Source: Pseudeuparius sepicola
Taxonomy: Eukaryota > Arthropoda > Insecta > Coleoptera > Anthribidae
Length of the DNA: 64,000 nucleotides
Assembly (NCBI GenBank): GCA_963920635.1
Contig: OY987302.1
Span: 31,409,278-31,473,277, forward strand
Direction: 5' to 3'
Positions 34,120 to 45,756 of the stretch are shown in pieces. Each line of letters begins with the position of its first letter. The stretch's first letter is position 1. The translations under genes were made by a program, and so were the position numbers. The notes under the pieces are model-generated. The model did no database searches. It was not told the DNA's origin and saw only the letters and a list, made by a program, of their open reading frames with translations.

Positions 34120-36334
34120 ATGTCTTCAGGAGGGAAGATGATAGTTCTGAGGGCTCTTGAACAAGCAGTAACTGAAGACAGGCAAGATTTTACAGAAGTT
34201 ATGGATCTTAACCTCAAAAGTATTTTACCGGCGAAGCAAAAAGGTAAGTATGTAAAAAATATACCTTTCATTGTTCTGGTTACTAGCATCCCTTAATCCT
34301 ATACATATTTTTTTAAATTCTAGGTCCAGGGATGCCATCAGAAATAGTAGATAAAAAGAAGAAAGTGGAAACACTTTCTTCATTCGACACTCCTCCTGGT
34401 AAGCTGGACATATTCTGAAAACTTTCAAAATACATTTTCTTATAATGAAATGAGATACAACATAACAGCTATTATTAGTTGCTAATTTGTTGTGTTAATA
34501 TTTCAGGTATTGTGACGTCAACTCGGAAAAGGAAACGAAGGACTTTCCTGACGGGGAATACTAGCGAAGGTAAGTTGAATGATTTCAGGTTATAGTATAA
34601 TAATAATTTAATTACGTTGTTAATTTTCAGTGAACATTTTAAGCGAAGAAGACGAACCATTTCCTGGGTCTCACAGTGATGAATATGTTCCAAATTCTGA
34701 CTCTTACATCGATTTTTCCTCAGATTCAGAGGTGGAAATGTCTGTGAGAAAGACGTGGAAGACAAGACAAGCCCACGAAGAGACAGAAATTTATACAGAT
34801 TTAGAAGGAAATTACCATGGAATTCAGATGAAAACAAAAACGATATGTTGAAAATCAGGAAGAATAAAAAGGAAAGTAGGAAAAGGCTCTACAATCAGAA
34901 TGAATGGAAAAGGAAAAAAGCATCAATTGCACTTCAGAAAGGTTTACCCTATATAAATCAGAAAGGTCAGCAGATTCAAGAGAAGGTAGTAAATCAGGAT
35001 TGTTCATGTACTGAAAAGTGTCCAAAAAAATGTAGCGCAAAGGTTTGTTTCGAAAATAGAAGGAAACTACTTTCAACATTTTACAAACTAGATACTATAT
35101 CCGTCTGTAAAAAGGCATTTTGCTCAATTTTCCAAATTGGAAAAAAGAAAATGGAATATATCCAAAAATCTATAAAAAAAGGTCTTCCAGCGCCTGCCGC
35201 GGATGTCAGAGGTAAACATAATACAAGACCCCATAAACTGACAGCTGAAGTATTGAAATATATTACTGGTCACATCAGTTCATTCCCATCTGAATCATCG
35301 CATTATTCCAGGACCAATAATCCATACAAACAATATCTTTTGCCTCAGTTAAACATTTCGAAAATGTTCCGATTGTATGAGAAAAAATGTCGTGAAGAGA
35401 GTATGGCGGCATGTTTCCTTCTGAAGTATTCAACTTACGCTAAAATTTTTGCTACGAAATTCAATTTGTGTCCTTCCGGAAACCCTGCAGCGACACTTGT
35501 AGCACTTGCGATAGTGGGAATAACAGTGAGGAGCATAAACAAAACTATGATTCAGCTTTGTGGATGTACAATTTAGGCGTACATCTGGTCACCAAAGCAG
35601 GAGAAAAAGCTAACTTTTTCACTTGGACAGAAGGTATGGCTAATCGTAGGAGTAACGAAGTTTGCAGTGCACTGTTAACCTTCATTGAATACAATCGAGA
35701 AATTCAGACCGGCACAATATCCAATTTAATAATATGGACCGATTCGTGTGTGGGCCAGAACAAAAATTTCCAGATGATATGGTTGTACCAATATTTAATT
35801 TTGAAAGTTGTTGTTAAAACGATTGACCACAAATTTCCGGAAGTGGGGCGCAGTTTTTTAGACTCTGACAGTGATTTCGGACGGATCAAAACAAAAATTT
35901 ACGACGAGTGGAATATATATAGATACCGAAAGAATACCGAGATATTATAAGCAAATCATCCAAAATTAACCATGTTGCGGATATATCGCTGGCTGGCTTC
36001 TAAACTCAACCTAGTCAACCGTAAGAAAAATGTTCTGAACGAAACTGTTCAGTTCAGGGATGGGATGAAATGGATTAGGATTAACGAATACAGAAGTTAT
36101 TTATACAAAGAGTCCTATGATTCACATACTCCATTTAAAAAAGTAAATCTAATTAGAAACGCAGGCGTGAATAATCCTGATTCTGCTGATATTCAGTTAC
36201 AAAGAATCGAGAAGAAGTATGGATCGCTATCTGATGAAAAGATTGAGAACTTGAAAGCTCAGCTAAAATTTGTGAGACCTGAATATCAATGGTTCTACCA
36301 ACAGGTCATAAACGAACATGAAACTAAAAATTAA
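34120..36334 (+). pseudogene. Sola-like DNA transposon transposase relic with three small introns
   Basis: Exon 1 (34120-34241) ends before GTAAGTATG, exon 2 (34323-34398) before GTAAGCTGG, exon 3 (34506-34569) before GTAAGTTGA. Exon 4 begins after TTTTCAG near 34631, and all junctions keep phase. Downstream are a cysteine cluster (CSCTEKCPKKCSAKVC), then FRKPCSDTCSTCD, the first core region YNLGVHLV, the DSCVGQNKNF motif, and DHKFPEVGRSFLDSDSDFG. The order (acidic core, DxCxxQN, GxSxxxxDxDF) is related to the intact transposase at 59.5-62.1 kb. Frame changes near 34800, 35475, 35920 and 35970 make it non-functional. A domesticated gene is a less likely reading given the frame breaks. Confidence 0.65.
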
Positions 36335-36439
36335 AATTTCTTGTATTTCCTCGTAGTTTTAAGTTTATTGTGTGTTTTATTTCAATAAATAAAAAATATC
36401 ATTTAAGTTACCTTTTTTGTTGAAAGAACACTGCCTAAC

Positions 36440-36870
36440 TAGAGTCCGTCTGTGTCCGTTTCTGTGAATGGGCGACATGGGCTTGTTTGCCCCCGGCTTC
36501 ATCTAATGTGAAAGAGTGAAACGATTTGACATTTTTGTATCCCGGCATGTGTCAGACAAGGACAGCAGTACCCCCCACGTGCCGAATACAGTTACTAAGT
36601 AACCTAAAAACGTTTCTCCGTCAGCGACATGCCCCCTTGGAGCCTGCGCTATGGTGGAACCGACTTTATTCGAAGTATTACCGCCATTGACTTTACTTTG
36701 AATCCTCCAGGGTATAAATTGATTGAGATTATTGTAAAAATAAATGCACAAGCCACAAAATACCCACCTATTTGTATTTACATAGTGAATTAATTTCTTA
36801 TTTCTTTTATATTTATTATTCTTACAGAGGGGGCACTGCCTCCTCTGCCTCCCCGGACGAGCCACCACTG
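36440..36870 (-). mobile_element. hAT element terminus fragment
   Basis: On the minus strand the segment starts CAGTGGTGGCTCGTCCGGGG and continues GGCAGAGGAGGCAGTGCC, a start typical of Charlie/ZMYM-type hAT elements. The rest of the fragment is non-coding. A 161-codon open frame crosses it (36503-36988) but spans the element end and has no recognisable domain, so it is not called. The other terminus was not located. Confidence 0.45.
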
Positions 36871-36989
36871 AATAAGATATATATCTTCTGTCCTTTGGGT
36901 AAGAAATGTTTGGATTATTTCTGTAGCAACGTAAATCAAGAGCATATTTCAGGTTATAAAGATAGTCAAAGTCATCAGCTGGCAACATG

Positions 36990-37330
36990 ATACTTCAAAA
37001 ACTGAACATGGCTGGAGGTGTGGGAAGGGAATTAATACCCGCGCCTTCACCAAAAGTCTAAAAATATCGATTAAAACATTTCAAATTAAACAACTACTTA
37101 TTATTTTAAACCATGATTTATTTGCCTGTGCAGGTAACAAATAAAATAAATGCTAAAATAAACCTCTTAGGTGATCACAAGTTTTATTTCATAATTTGGT
37201 AAGTAACTTTGGTAAATTCTTTTAGGAGGATACACAAAAATTGCATTTAGCAGCAGCGCATTATTTCAATAATTTATAAGAGCTCTTCTTTAATTTAGAA
37301 AATATATCCGAACAATGGCAAAGGCAAAGT
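36990..37330. other. no feature recognised
   Basis: AT-rich sequence between element ends. No coding or repeat was recognised. Confidence 0.4.
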
Positions 37331-37962
37331 CTTCTACGGGTGATTCAGTTCCGGTGCTCAACATGGGGATCTCGGAAACCATACCAGATACGAAGTCGGT
37401 CAAATGGAGGCAAACTTGCGCCTTTGGGCGCCTAACATTTGCTGTTGAGAAACTTAAAATATTTTCATGGGTTGCTTAGATATTTAAGGAAAACAAAATT
37501 TTTTAAAATTAAATTTTATTTTTTTCTGGCGCCATTTGCAATAATATTGAAAAATAAATTACAGTTTTTCATTGCAACTTTTTCTGGACTAGGACGTGGT
37601 ATTTTTAGATTTTTGGCGCAACGTTTCGTTTTTGAGATAGGGGGATCATGTTAATTTTTTTAAATACGGACCTTGATTTTTTATTCCTCATTTCGAAATG
37701 AATCGTTGTCCTGAGTACAACGATGTATGACACATACATATTTTTTTTCGTTTTGGCCGCTAAAATGCACATTTACTACGAAAAAAATTAATACGGTCCT
37801 GGATAGAAGTTTAAAATTACCGGAAAAATTGATCGTCTGAAAAAAACGGTTTTTTTCCCGGAAAATTTGGAAAAAAATGGAAAAAAACAATTTTTTTTTA
37901 ATAATACGTAATAAAAAAGAAATAAAATAAATATTTTTAAATAAAATAATTTATATAATATA

Positions 37963-39083
37963 CAGTGTGTTTCACTTCAAGTCGAGACAATTCATTATTT
38001 TTTTACGGGTTGACCGATTTTCAAAATTTTTTTTTTAAATATAGTGCTCCGAAAGATCTATATTTTGACACTAATTTTTTTCAGATTCGTCTTCTCCATG
38101 ACCTACTACGATCAAAATTATACCCCCAAAAACTGCAAAAGTACATTAGGCATTTTTTTAGGAAAAAAATGAATAGCACAGTTGTATTGGCCATACCCGA
38201 AAACCCCACATACCAAGTTTCACGGTCATAACTTATACAGGGCGTTCTCAAAATAGCTTCAAACATAGCAAAAATACGGTTTTTCGGAGTACTCTGTACA
38301 AACACCGAGAGATATTTTAAAATTATTTCTTTGCAGTTTGATTAGGGCTCACATAAGTTATCAATTCCCACGATTTCATGGCCCTGCCTTAGACAGGGCG
38401 TTCGCATTAAAAATACATTTTTTTTCTACAATTTTAACTTATGCCTATTAAAAAACATAAACAATATTAAATTTTAGAAAGTATTTTCAATAAAGGGCAC
38501 CCTGGATTTTTAAATTTTTTCAAATAAGAAATGGGGTGCTTTTTATTGAAAATACTTTCTAAAATTTAATATTGTTTATGTTTTTTAATAGGCATAAGTT
38601 AAAATTGTAGAAAAAAATGTAAAAAAAATTAAAAAAAAACACCAAGAGAAAAATCGATTTTTTTTATTTTTGTATTTTTAATGCGAACGCCCTGTCTAAG
38701 ATAGGGCCATGAAATCGTGGGAATTGATAGCTTATGTGAGCCCTAATCAAACTGCAAAGAAATAATTTTAAAATATCTCTCGGTGTTTGTACAAAGTACT
38801 CCGAAAAAACGAATTTTTGCTATGTTTGAAGCTATTTTGTAAACACCCTGTATAAGTTATGACCGTGAAACTTGGTATATAGGGTTTTCGGGTATGGCCA
38901 ATACGACTGTGCTATTCATTTTTTTCATAGAAAAATGCCTAATGTACTTTTGCAGTTTTTGGGGGTATAATTTTGATCGTAGTAGGTCATGGAAAAGACG
39001 AATCTGAAAAAAATTAGTGTCAAAATGTAGATCTATGTAGCAAAAAAATAATGAATTGTCTCGACCTGAAGTGAAGCACACTG
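37963..39083. mobile_element. 1.1-kb palindrome (foldback family F), TA flanks
   Basis: Ends are TA-CAGTGTGTTTCACTTCAAG and CTGAAGTGAAGCACACTG-TA. Arms of about 540 bp pair nearly throughout (AATGAATTGTCTCGAC, CAAGTTTCACGGTCATAACT, CCATGAAATCGTGG) and meet near 38520 around CATAAACAATATTAAATTTT. A single-arm relative is at 27851-28412, and a terminal fragment lies inside the satellite foldback at about 14100-14178. Non-coding. Confidence 0.9.
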
Positions 39084-39211
39084 TATAATAAAAAGTTAAA
39101 AAGAATTATTGTTTTTAGTTTTTTATTGTTGATCAATAAGTGTTTTGTTTATTTAATTTGTTTTTAAATAAAGCATTACTATCAAAATATGTTATTTTTA
39201 TCACAGACCTA

Positions 39212-40956
39212 CAGGGTGTCCAACTTTAAAACTGTACAAATCCGTAAAATCTTCATTTTTGGAGAAAATCACCTAAACTTTTTTTTGTTTGAAAGGCCTT
39301 CAAAAACCGCTTCTTTTAACCTTCCTACCACTTTCAGAAAGCAAATCCAGGGCCGGCTGCGATTTTTTTTATACCTACCCCCGATTTTCACGAAAACCAT
39401 TTAGCGATTTTTTTATTTAAAATCTGACACCACAGCGTTAATCAGAACTAGAGGTTTTATAATTTCCGGAAAAATTGATCGTCAAAAAAAAACGGTTTTT
39501 TTCCCGGAAAATTTGGAAAAAAACGGAAAAAAACAATTTTTTTAAAGAATACATAATAATAAAGAAATAAAATAAACATTTTTAAATAAAATAATTTATA
39601 TAATATATAATAAAAAGTTAAAAAGAATGTATGTTTTTAGTTTTTTTATTGTGGATCAATAAGTGTTTTGTTTATTTAATTTGTTTTAAATAAAGCATTA
39701 CTATCAAAATATTATGATATTTTTATACGCCTTGAGGTTTTTTCGAGCAAAATACGTAGGTATACAAAAAATATAATTCGAGTGTTTTTTCAACTTTCTT
39801 TGTTTATTCGAATTTTATCTGAAATTTTCCATTTTTTCCAATTTTTCAATTTTTTTGGGCTTCGGAAAAAAAACGGAAAAAAACCTTGTTTTTTTTAATT
39901 TTTCCTGTTTTTTTCCGTGACGTTAAACCTCTAATCAGAACACCCCAAAACCCCTATATACCAAATTTGAATAAAAAATATACAGGGAGTTCCATTCTGT
40001 AGGGTGTCAAAGTTGAGCAAAATAGGAATTTTAAAGGCATCTGGCGAGTCAAGTGTGCCATGGAATCCCTTCAAAACAGTTGAATGGTTAACAGGACCAC
40101 TCAAAATGTTGGTGTGAAAATATTTACTATAAAGATATACAGGGTATTTTTCTCTGAGCCATCTCAAAATTCTGAAATTTTATAAAATTTATACGGATCA
40201 AGATTGCTCTGGAATCATTGAAAAAATATTTATAAACACAAAAGTAATTTATTTCTTTACAAAATGCCAACCAACAAATAAAAACAATTTAAATTATTGG
40301 ACCTATCTCAACAAAGTCACTGTCTAAGGTGATACATTTTCTGTGTGTTTCCTGTTGTGGCACACCAGCCACCTTAACTCATATGGACTTACTGACTGGC
40401 AGGCTTCTGTATTTTTTAGACTTAGTTCGTTTGTAATGTCTGGGGTGGTTTTGATATACTCGATATTTCACCTGTATAAAGTTTAAAAAAATTCAGCATT
40501 TCGAGTTGCTACAGAGAAGAACACCTTGTATATTTTTTATTGGATCTTTGCACACCGACACTGTGAGTGGTCCTGTTCATCATCCAACTGTTTCGAAGTA
40601 ATTCCATGGCACACTTGACTCGCCAGATGAGTTTAAAATTCCTATTTTGCTTAACTTTGACACCCTCCAGGACGGAACTCCCTGTATATTTTTTGTTAAA
40701 ATTTGGTATATGGGGGTTTTGGGGGGTTCTGATTAACGCTGTGGAGTCAGATTTTAAATAAAAAAATCGCTAAATGGTTTTCGTGAAAATCGGGGGTATA
40801 AAAAAATCGCAGCCGGCCCTGGATTTGCATTTTGAAAATGGTAGGAAAGTCAAAAAAGCGGTTTTTGAAGGTCTTTCAAACAAAAAAAAGTTTAGGCGAT
40901 TATCTCCAAAAATGAAGATTTTACGGATTTGTACAGTTTTAAAGTTGGACACCCTG
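39212..40956. mobile_element. long-TIR element G
   Basis: Starts TA-CAGGGTGTCCAACTTTAAA and ends TTTAAAGTTGGACACCCTG-TA. The arms are about 440 bp once the hAT insertion at 39449-39933 is removed; landmarks include GCAGCCGGCCCTGGATTTGC and CTCGCCAGATG. The middle (about 40150-40500) is unpaired and non-coding. It sits in the split hAT of family D. Confidence 0.85.
39449..39933. mobile_element. non-autonomous hAT (family D), complete 485-bp copy
   Basis: Ends TAGAGGTTT and AAACCTCTA are inverted, and the perfect 8-bp target duplication ATCAGAAC is at 39441-39448 and 39934-39941. Subterminal sequence is rich in AAAAAACGG/CCGTTTTTT-type runs. The opposite arm of host element G shows the empty site (GGTTCTGATTAACGCTG near 40720), which confirms the exact boundaries. 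Confidence 0.92.
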
Positions 40957-40974
40957 TATATAGTAAGTTATATA

Positions 40975-41498
40975 TACCCCGATTACTGTAAGAAGTCCCG
41001 ATTTTGTCAGATGACATTCTCCACAAAATCCCTAGGAATTTTCTGTTAACCATGGGTATAACTCTGGTATAACATTGGTATATGTGTCTCAACCAGTTAA
41101 TGACGTCACTCATTGATTTATGATGTGAAAAGTTACCCAAGTGATACGAAAAAAAGAGCATAATGAAATAAAAACCCCATTGCAATCACGATTATACCGC
41201 TATAAATAACAATAACTATGACTACAACTCATTTTAATAATAATTTCAAACGTCATGGAAACATTTTTCATTTTGGTATTTTGTAATAATCAGCTGCTTT
41301 TGGCAGTGTCTATGGGCGGACTCAGGCAAATTTAGCTTCGGTGTGTCAAAGTGACAGTGAAGGTTTTCCAGATCGTTCAAACTGGTTCAAACATTCGGCA
41401 ATGAAAATATTCGCGGGTTTTCTACGTTTCGTGAGTTTTACCATCATCTGTGTTGTTCTTGTTCGTGTTACTTTTTGTGTTATTAGTGTAAATGGGCT
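40975..41498 (+). repeat. dispersed repeat H, copy 1
   Basis: From CCCCGATTACTGTAAGAAGT to TTATTAGTGTAAATGGGCTA this matches 45240-45756 in the same orientation with few differences. Beyond that point the two copies diverge. It contains GTCATGGAAACATTTTTCAT and AGTGACAGTGAAGGTTTTCC. No coding potential is shared between copies, and the family was not recognised. Confidence 0.75.
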
Positions 41499-42189
41499 AG
41501 TTACTGACCTGAACTTATGACCCGGTTGCAGTTTTTGCTGCATTGGTGCCAACTTAGGATATAGAAATTACCAATTGACAGTCTCAGTAAGGACTTCTTA
41601 AAATAATTTGAGTATAGGTCAATGATTGTTTATACTCCTTGAGGTTTTTTCGAGCAAAATATTAGGTGTACAAAAAATATAATTTAATTTAAGTGTTTCT
41701 TTGTTTATTTTGTTTATTCGAATTTTATCTGAAATTTTCCATTTTCTCCAATTTTTTCATTTTTTGGGCTTCGGAAAAAAACGGAAAAAAATCTTGTTTT
41801 TTTTTCAATTTTTCCTGTTTTTTCCGTGATGTTAAACCTCTAGTCCTGTTCTATGCACTTTTCTCTTTTATTTTCAAACCTATTCCAATTATAACAGGTG
41901 ATCTTTATTTTAATACCTACTGAATTAAGTAAACTCCATGTTTGACATATTTTGAAATTATTTTTTATACTTATCCTTATGTATCCCACTATTGTTAATG
42001 ATTATTGTTGTTATTTACCTAAAAATTTATAAAAAAATAATTCGAGCTTTGAAAAAAAAAGAGAAAAATGCATAGTCCAGAACCGTATTAATTTTTTTCT
42101 TTCTTTCTTTCCATTTGACCGACTCTGTATCTGTTACGGTTTTCGAGATCCCCATGTTGAGCACCGGAACTGAATCACCCTGTATATGT

Positions 42190-43160
42190 ACCTCCACTCT
42201 GGTTTTAATCTGTCCAATTCCAATAATTTTTCACCGTTAACTGGTCTGCGTAAATTGCTGTAATGGAATGTTTTGCTTTTTATATATCATCCAAAATAGT
42301 TCCTGATGACCAGGAATATGAATAAATTTTTTAGTCTAAAAATAATATTATCTTTAATATTAGTATATAAGTATGTAGTTACTTATAGCATAGCTTAAGG
42401 AATAACTAGCTGCGACACTCTCTTTTTTTTACATGGTTTCTGTGGGAGCATTTTAGGCGGAGCCAGTTTTGGCGGCGGTGGGGCAGACGGCTGGTTGATT
42501 CGAGACGGGTTGGACTGCGGACGTGAAGAATCGGACAGGGTCATATTGCAAAATACTTCAAGTTTAATTTTCATCCACAAAATATTGAGAGAAAAATGAA
42601 TCATTAGGCAAAAAATACTATCTATACGTTGTAACTAAATTCGTGTAATGATTATGCGTGGCTCGTTCAGTGGGGAAATTCAAGATTCTTCCTAGATAAA
42701 AACCTGATGAGAAGTGTTACAATTTATTGTAAAAATTATACATTATGAAAATTACAAAAATATGTGATTCAAAATTACATGGAAAGATTTGAAGGGCGTA
42801 TTTTTCAGATATGTCCTAAAACCCTCCGAGCTACAGCCATGCAAAGTTACGATTATTTTGAACTATGACTGCAGTTATGCAGGTCTAAAATTTTCGTATT
42901 TTGCATTTTTTTTAAACAACTATCCGTTTTTGAGAAAATCGCTGGTGAACGATTTAGGGTAATGTAGTGTACTTCAGTATATTTATAAGAAAAAAAGTCT
43001 ACCTAAGTAGTTATTTTTGTAGGTATCTCATCAATGCGTCCTTAAAATCTTTCCACGGAATTTTGAATAAATACAATACAGGTAAAAAATAAGTATTTTT
43101 AAAATAAAAAAATAAATATAACTGTCGTTCCAACGGCAATATATAAAAAATATCCAAGAT
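42190..43160. other. no feature recognised
   Basis: AT-rich sequence. A short proline-rich open frame on the minus strand (42395-42604) has no support as a gene. No repeat pair was recognised. Confidence 0.4.
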
Positions 43161-43165
43161 ATATA

Positions 43166-43912
43166 CAGTGTGTCCCCGTATAGATGTAACTATACTTGTA
43201 AACTTTTTTATTTTTAATTTTTCGGCAAAAAGTCATTCTTTATCAATAGTTTTGCTTGTTTTGAAACTGGGAAATCCAATACCAGATTTTCGAAAAGTTA
43301 TACAGGGCTTCCGAAAAGTTCAAAATACTAAAATCGTGTCAAGAGTAAAGTGATTTTTTTTTCAAAGTTAGCGAGAAATGTTATTTGAGAAAGTGGTTCC
43401 TAATACAACAAAAGGTCCAAATCTCCGATATTAATAGATTCTAATAAACTTCAAGAAATATTATATTTTTAACTTTTTGACGTTTCTTTTTTGTAAACAG
43501 ACCCAGATTGGATGAACCTGTCTATGGTACGCCTCAAACACTTCAGGGCTTACATGTTTACTTGTTTTCCAATGCTTCCTGAATAAACCGTAGTAACACA
43601 TTATTGCTCTTAATATCTTGAACCGCATTTTAAAAAATCGACTATTTCGTGAATTTTATTAGAATCTATTAAGATCTGAGAACTGGGCCCTTTGTTTTTT
43701 TTTAGAAACCACTTTCTCGAATAACATTTTCCGCTATCTTTGAAAAAAGAGCACTTTACTCTTGACACGATTTTAGTATTTTGAACTTTTCGGACGCCCT
43801 GTATAACTTTTCAAAAATCTGGTATTGGATTTCACAGTTTCAAAACAAGCAAAACTTTTTATAAAGATTGACTTTTTGCCGAAAAATTAAAAATAAAAAG
43901 TTTACAAGTAAA
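43166..43912. mobile_element. foldback element, right end worn
   Basis: The left end TA-CAGTGTGTCCCCGTATAG is followed by an arm of about 240 bp inverted at 43660-43912. Shared phrases are ACTTGTAAACTTTTTTATTT, AATACCAGATTTTCGAAAAG and GTCAAGAGTAAAGTG. The right terminus stops at TTTACAAGTA and lacks the last bases. Non-coding. Confidence 0.7.
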
Positions 43913-44400
43913 AAAACAGTGGTTACAGATGTTTCCAAATGATGAGTTTTCTGTTTCTATTTTTTCTTTAAAATTTTTATGTACATATTTTAATGTATAA
44001 TAAATCCTAACTCTGGCATACAATTTCTTCAAATAAGCAACTGGAAAATAGGGACATGGATGGACCCTTAAAATTATCTCCAAGCACTTACGCATCTTCG
44101 AATGTAAATAACAATCATTAGTTTTAGTTTTTATGCACGCGAAAAACTGCATATTAACCAGAATACAGATTACCAAGCCCGGCGAAAATACCTCGAACTC
44201 ACACGTTTCTGGAAAAGCCCCTAAAGTAAACAATAATCACCAATATTCATATTGTGAACATTTTGTGATACTGGAATCATTTTAAACAATCATTTCTATC
44301 CAGTTACTGAAATAATCCAATGAAATCAAAATTGGTTACTCTGTTTCTAGTGAATGAACAGCAATATTCAACTCTACATTTTTAGCCTTGTTAGTTTTTA
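43913..44400. other. no feature recognised
   Basis: No coding domain or repeat was recognised. An open minus-strand frame (43859-44233) overlaps the foldback arm and does not resemble a known protein. Confidence 0.4.
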
Positions 44401-44401
44401 A

Positions 44402-44880
44402 TTAAGATCTAGATAGCATGTCAACTATATACATGTATTTTCCAGGAAAGTATTCAACTTCAAAGTCATATTTTCGTAATAATTGTAATTTTAATCGTTG
44501 TAAACAACTAGATATTTTGTAAAAATCTTTCTTACAGATTGAAACTAACGGATGGTGATCCATTTTTTCAATTATTTTTCTACCATACACGAAATTATGA
44601 AATTTCTTCGTTGCAAAACAAATACTTGAAAGTTCTTTATCAATTTGGGGATAACAAGTTTCAGTTTCTGTCATCAATCTTGAACAAAAGGCTACAAGTT
44701 TTCCATTTTGCAACATACACCCACATATGCCATCTATGCTTGCATCTGATTGTATTTCTATTTTAAGTTTGGGATCAAAAATTTGTAAATAAGGAATCTT
44801 AGTGATTATCTTTTTAATATTTTTAAATGTTTGAGTTTGATCATCTATCCACTGAATAATAGTATTTTTCTTAATAAGGT
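44402..44880 (-). pseudogene. Ty3/gypsy pol fragment (RNase H region)
   Basis: The minus strand encodes WIDDQTQTFKNIKKIITKIP, then KIEIQSDASIDGICGCMLQ, FCSRLMTETETCYPQIDKEL, KFHNFVYGR, MDHHPLVSICKK and EYFPGKYMYIVDMLSRS. This is the palm-to-RNase H segment of a Ty3/gypsy polyprotein, including the DAS and DHHPL landmarks. Both sides are truncated (no LTR, no RT YxDD box, no integrase). It is an orphan fragment with an intact reading frame over about 150 codons. Confidence 0.88.
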
Positions 44881-44990
44881 GTCAGAGGAGAGATAATAAA
44901 TTAGGCAAATTTGGAATGTACTGCCAATATGAACCAATGAAATGATATGATTTTTGAAATATGAACCAATCAGGTGATGATTTCACCGAT

Positions 44991-45008
44991 AATACCACTA
45001 GTGGTATT
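44991..45008. repeat. perfect 18-bp palindrome
   Basis: AATACCACTAGTGGTATT is exactly self-complementary. A related hairpin, AAAATACCAC...GTGGTATTTTC, occurs at 45758-45795, on the other side of repeat H copy 2. The two may be the ends of one small element interrupted by repeat H. Confidence 0.85.
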
Positions 45009-45239
45009 TTCGCTGAAATCTTACTCTCTTAGTTTGGTCCTAGTTACGCTAAACCAATATTGTGGCAGCTAAAACTGATAACCCGTTAACTTCTTCACAT
45101 TACCAAATTTAATATAGGACTAGAAGATATGTTTTCAGTTAAGACATTGATCTTTAAAAATCTGTTAGCACAAAGAACATATTCAGAACCGAAAGTTCAC
45201 CCTAAATGACAGCTGTCAAATGAATTAACTTTTAACCAT

Positions 45240-45756
45240 GGTATACCCCGATTACTGTAAGAAGTCCCGATTTTGTCAGATGACATTCTCCACAAAATCC
45301 CTAGGAATTTTCTGTTAACCATGGGTATAACATTGGAATATGTGTCTCAACCAGTTAATGACGTCACTCATTGATTTATGATGTGAAAAGTTACCCAAGT
45401 GATACGAAAAAAAGAACATAATAAAATAAAAACCCTATTACAATCACGATTATACCGCTATAAATAAAAATAATTCTGACTACAACTCATTTTAATAATA
45501 ATTTGAAACGTCATGGAAACACTTTTCATTTTGGTATTTTGGTATAATCAGCTGCTTTTGGCAGCGTCTATGTGCGGACTCAGGCAAATTTAGCTTCGGT
45601 GTGTCAAAGTGACAGTGAAGGTTTTCCAGATTGTTAAAACTGGTTCAAACATTGGCAGTGAACATATTCGCGGGTTTTCTACGTTTCGTGAGTTTTACCG
45701 TTATCTGGGTTGTTCTTGTTCTTGTTACTTTTCATGTTATTAGTGCAAATGGGCTA
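45240..45756 (+). repeat. dispersed repeat H, copy 2
   Basis: Direct copy of 40975-41498. It follows GGTATA and begins CCCCGATTACTGTAAGAAGT. It is flanked by the two AATACCAC-type hairpins noted at 44991 and 45758. Confidence 0.75.

Larger units (their letters stand above)
37804..41842. mobile_element. non-autonomous hAT (family D), split copy
   Basis: The left end (37804, TAGAAGTTTAAAATTACCGG) and the right end (CCGTGATGTTAAACCTCTA, ending 41842) match the ends of the unbroken copy at 39449-39933. Flanking 8-mers GTCCTGGA (37796-37803) and GTCCTGTT (41843-41850) agree at six positions. Its own sequence is present as 37804-37960, 39086-39209 and about 41620-41842. The gaps are filled by foldback F, TIR element G and repeat H, in that order. 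Confidence 0.75.
37337..42182. mobile_element. TIR element E, container of a second TE nest
   Basis: The left end (TA-C, then GGGTGATTCAGTTCCGGTGC) and the right end (GCACCGGAACTGAATCACCC, then TG-TA) are inverted for about 75 bp, through ATGGGGATCTCG and GTCGGTCAAATGGA. The left terminus has lost one base of the usual CAGGGTG. Almost all of the interior is later insertions: an hAT copy (37804-41842) that itself contains two foldbacks and another repeat. Stripped of these, E is only about 800 bp long. Confidence 0.8.

Noticed and set aside
36503..36988. 161-codon minus-strand open frame with two CxxC pairs
   Set aside because: It crosses an hAT element end and flanking DNA, and no conserved domain is visible.
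42395..42604. Short proline-rich open frame
   Set aside because: Low complexity, no start context, no homology recognised.
43859..44233. 124-codon minus-strand open frame
   Set aside because: It begins in unique AT-rich DNA and ends in a foldback arm. No domain is visible and composition is random-like.
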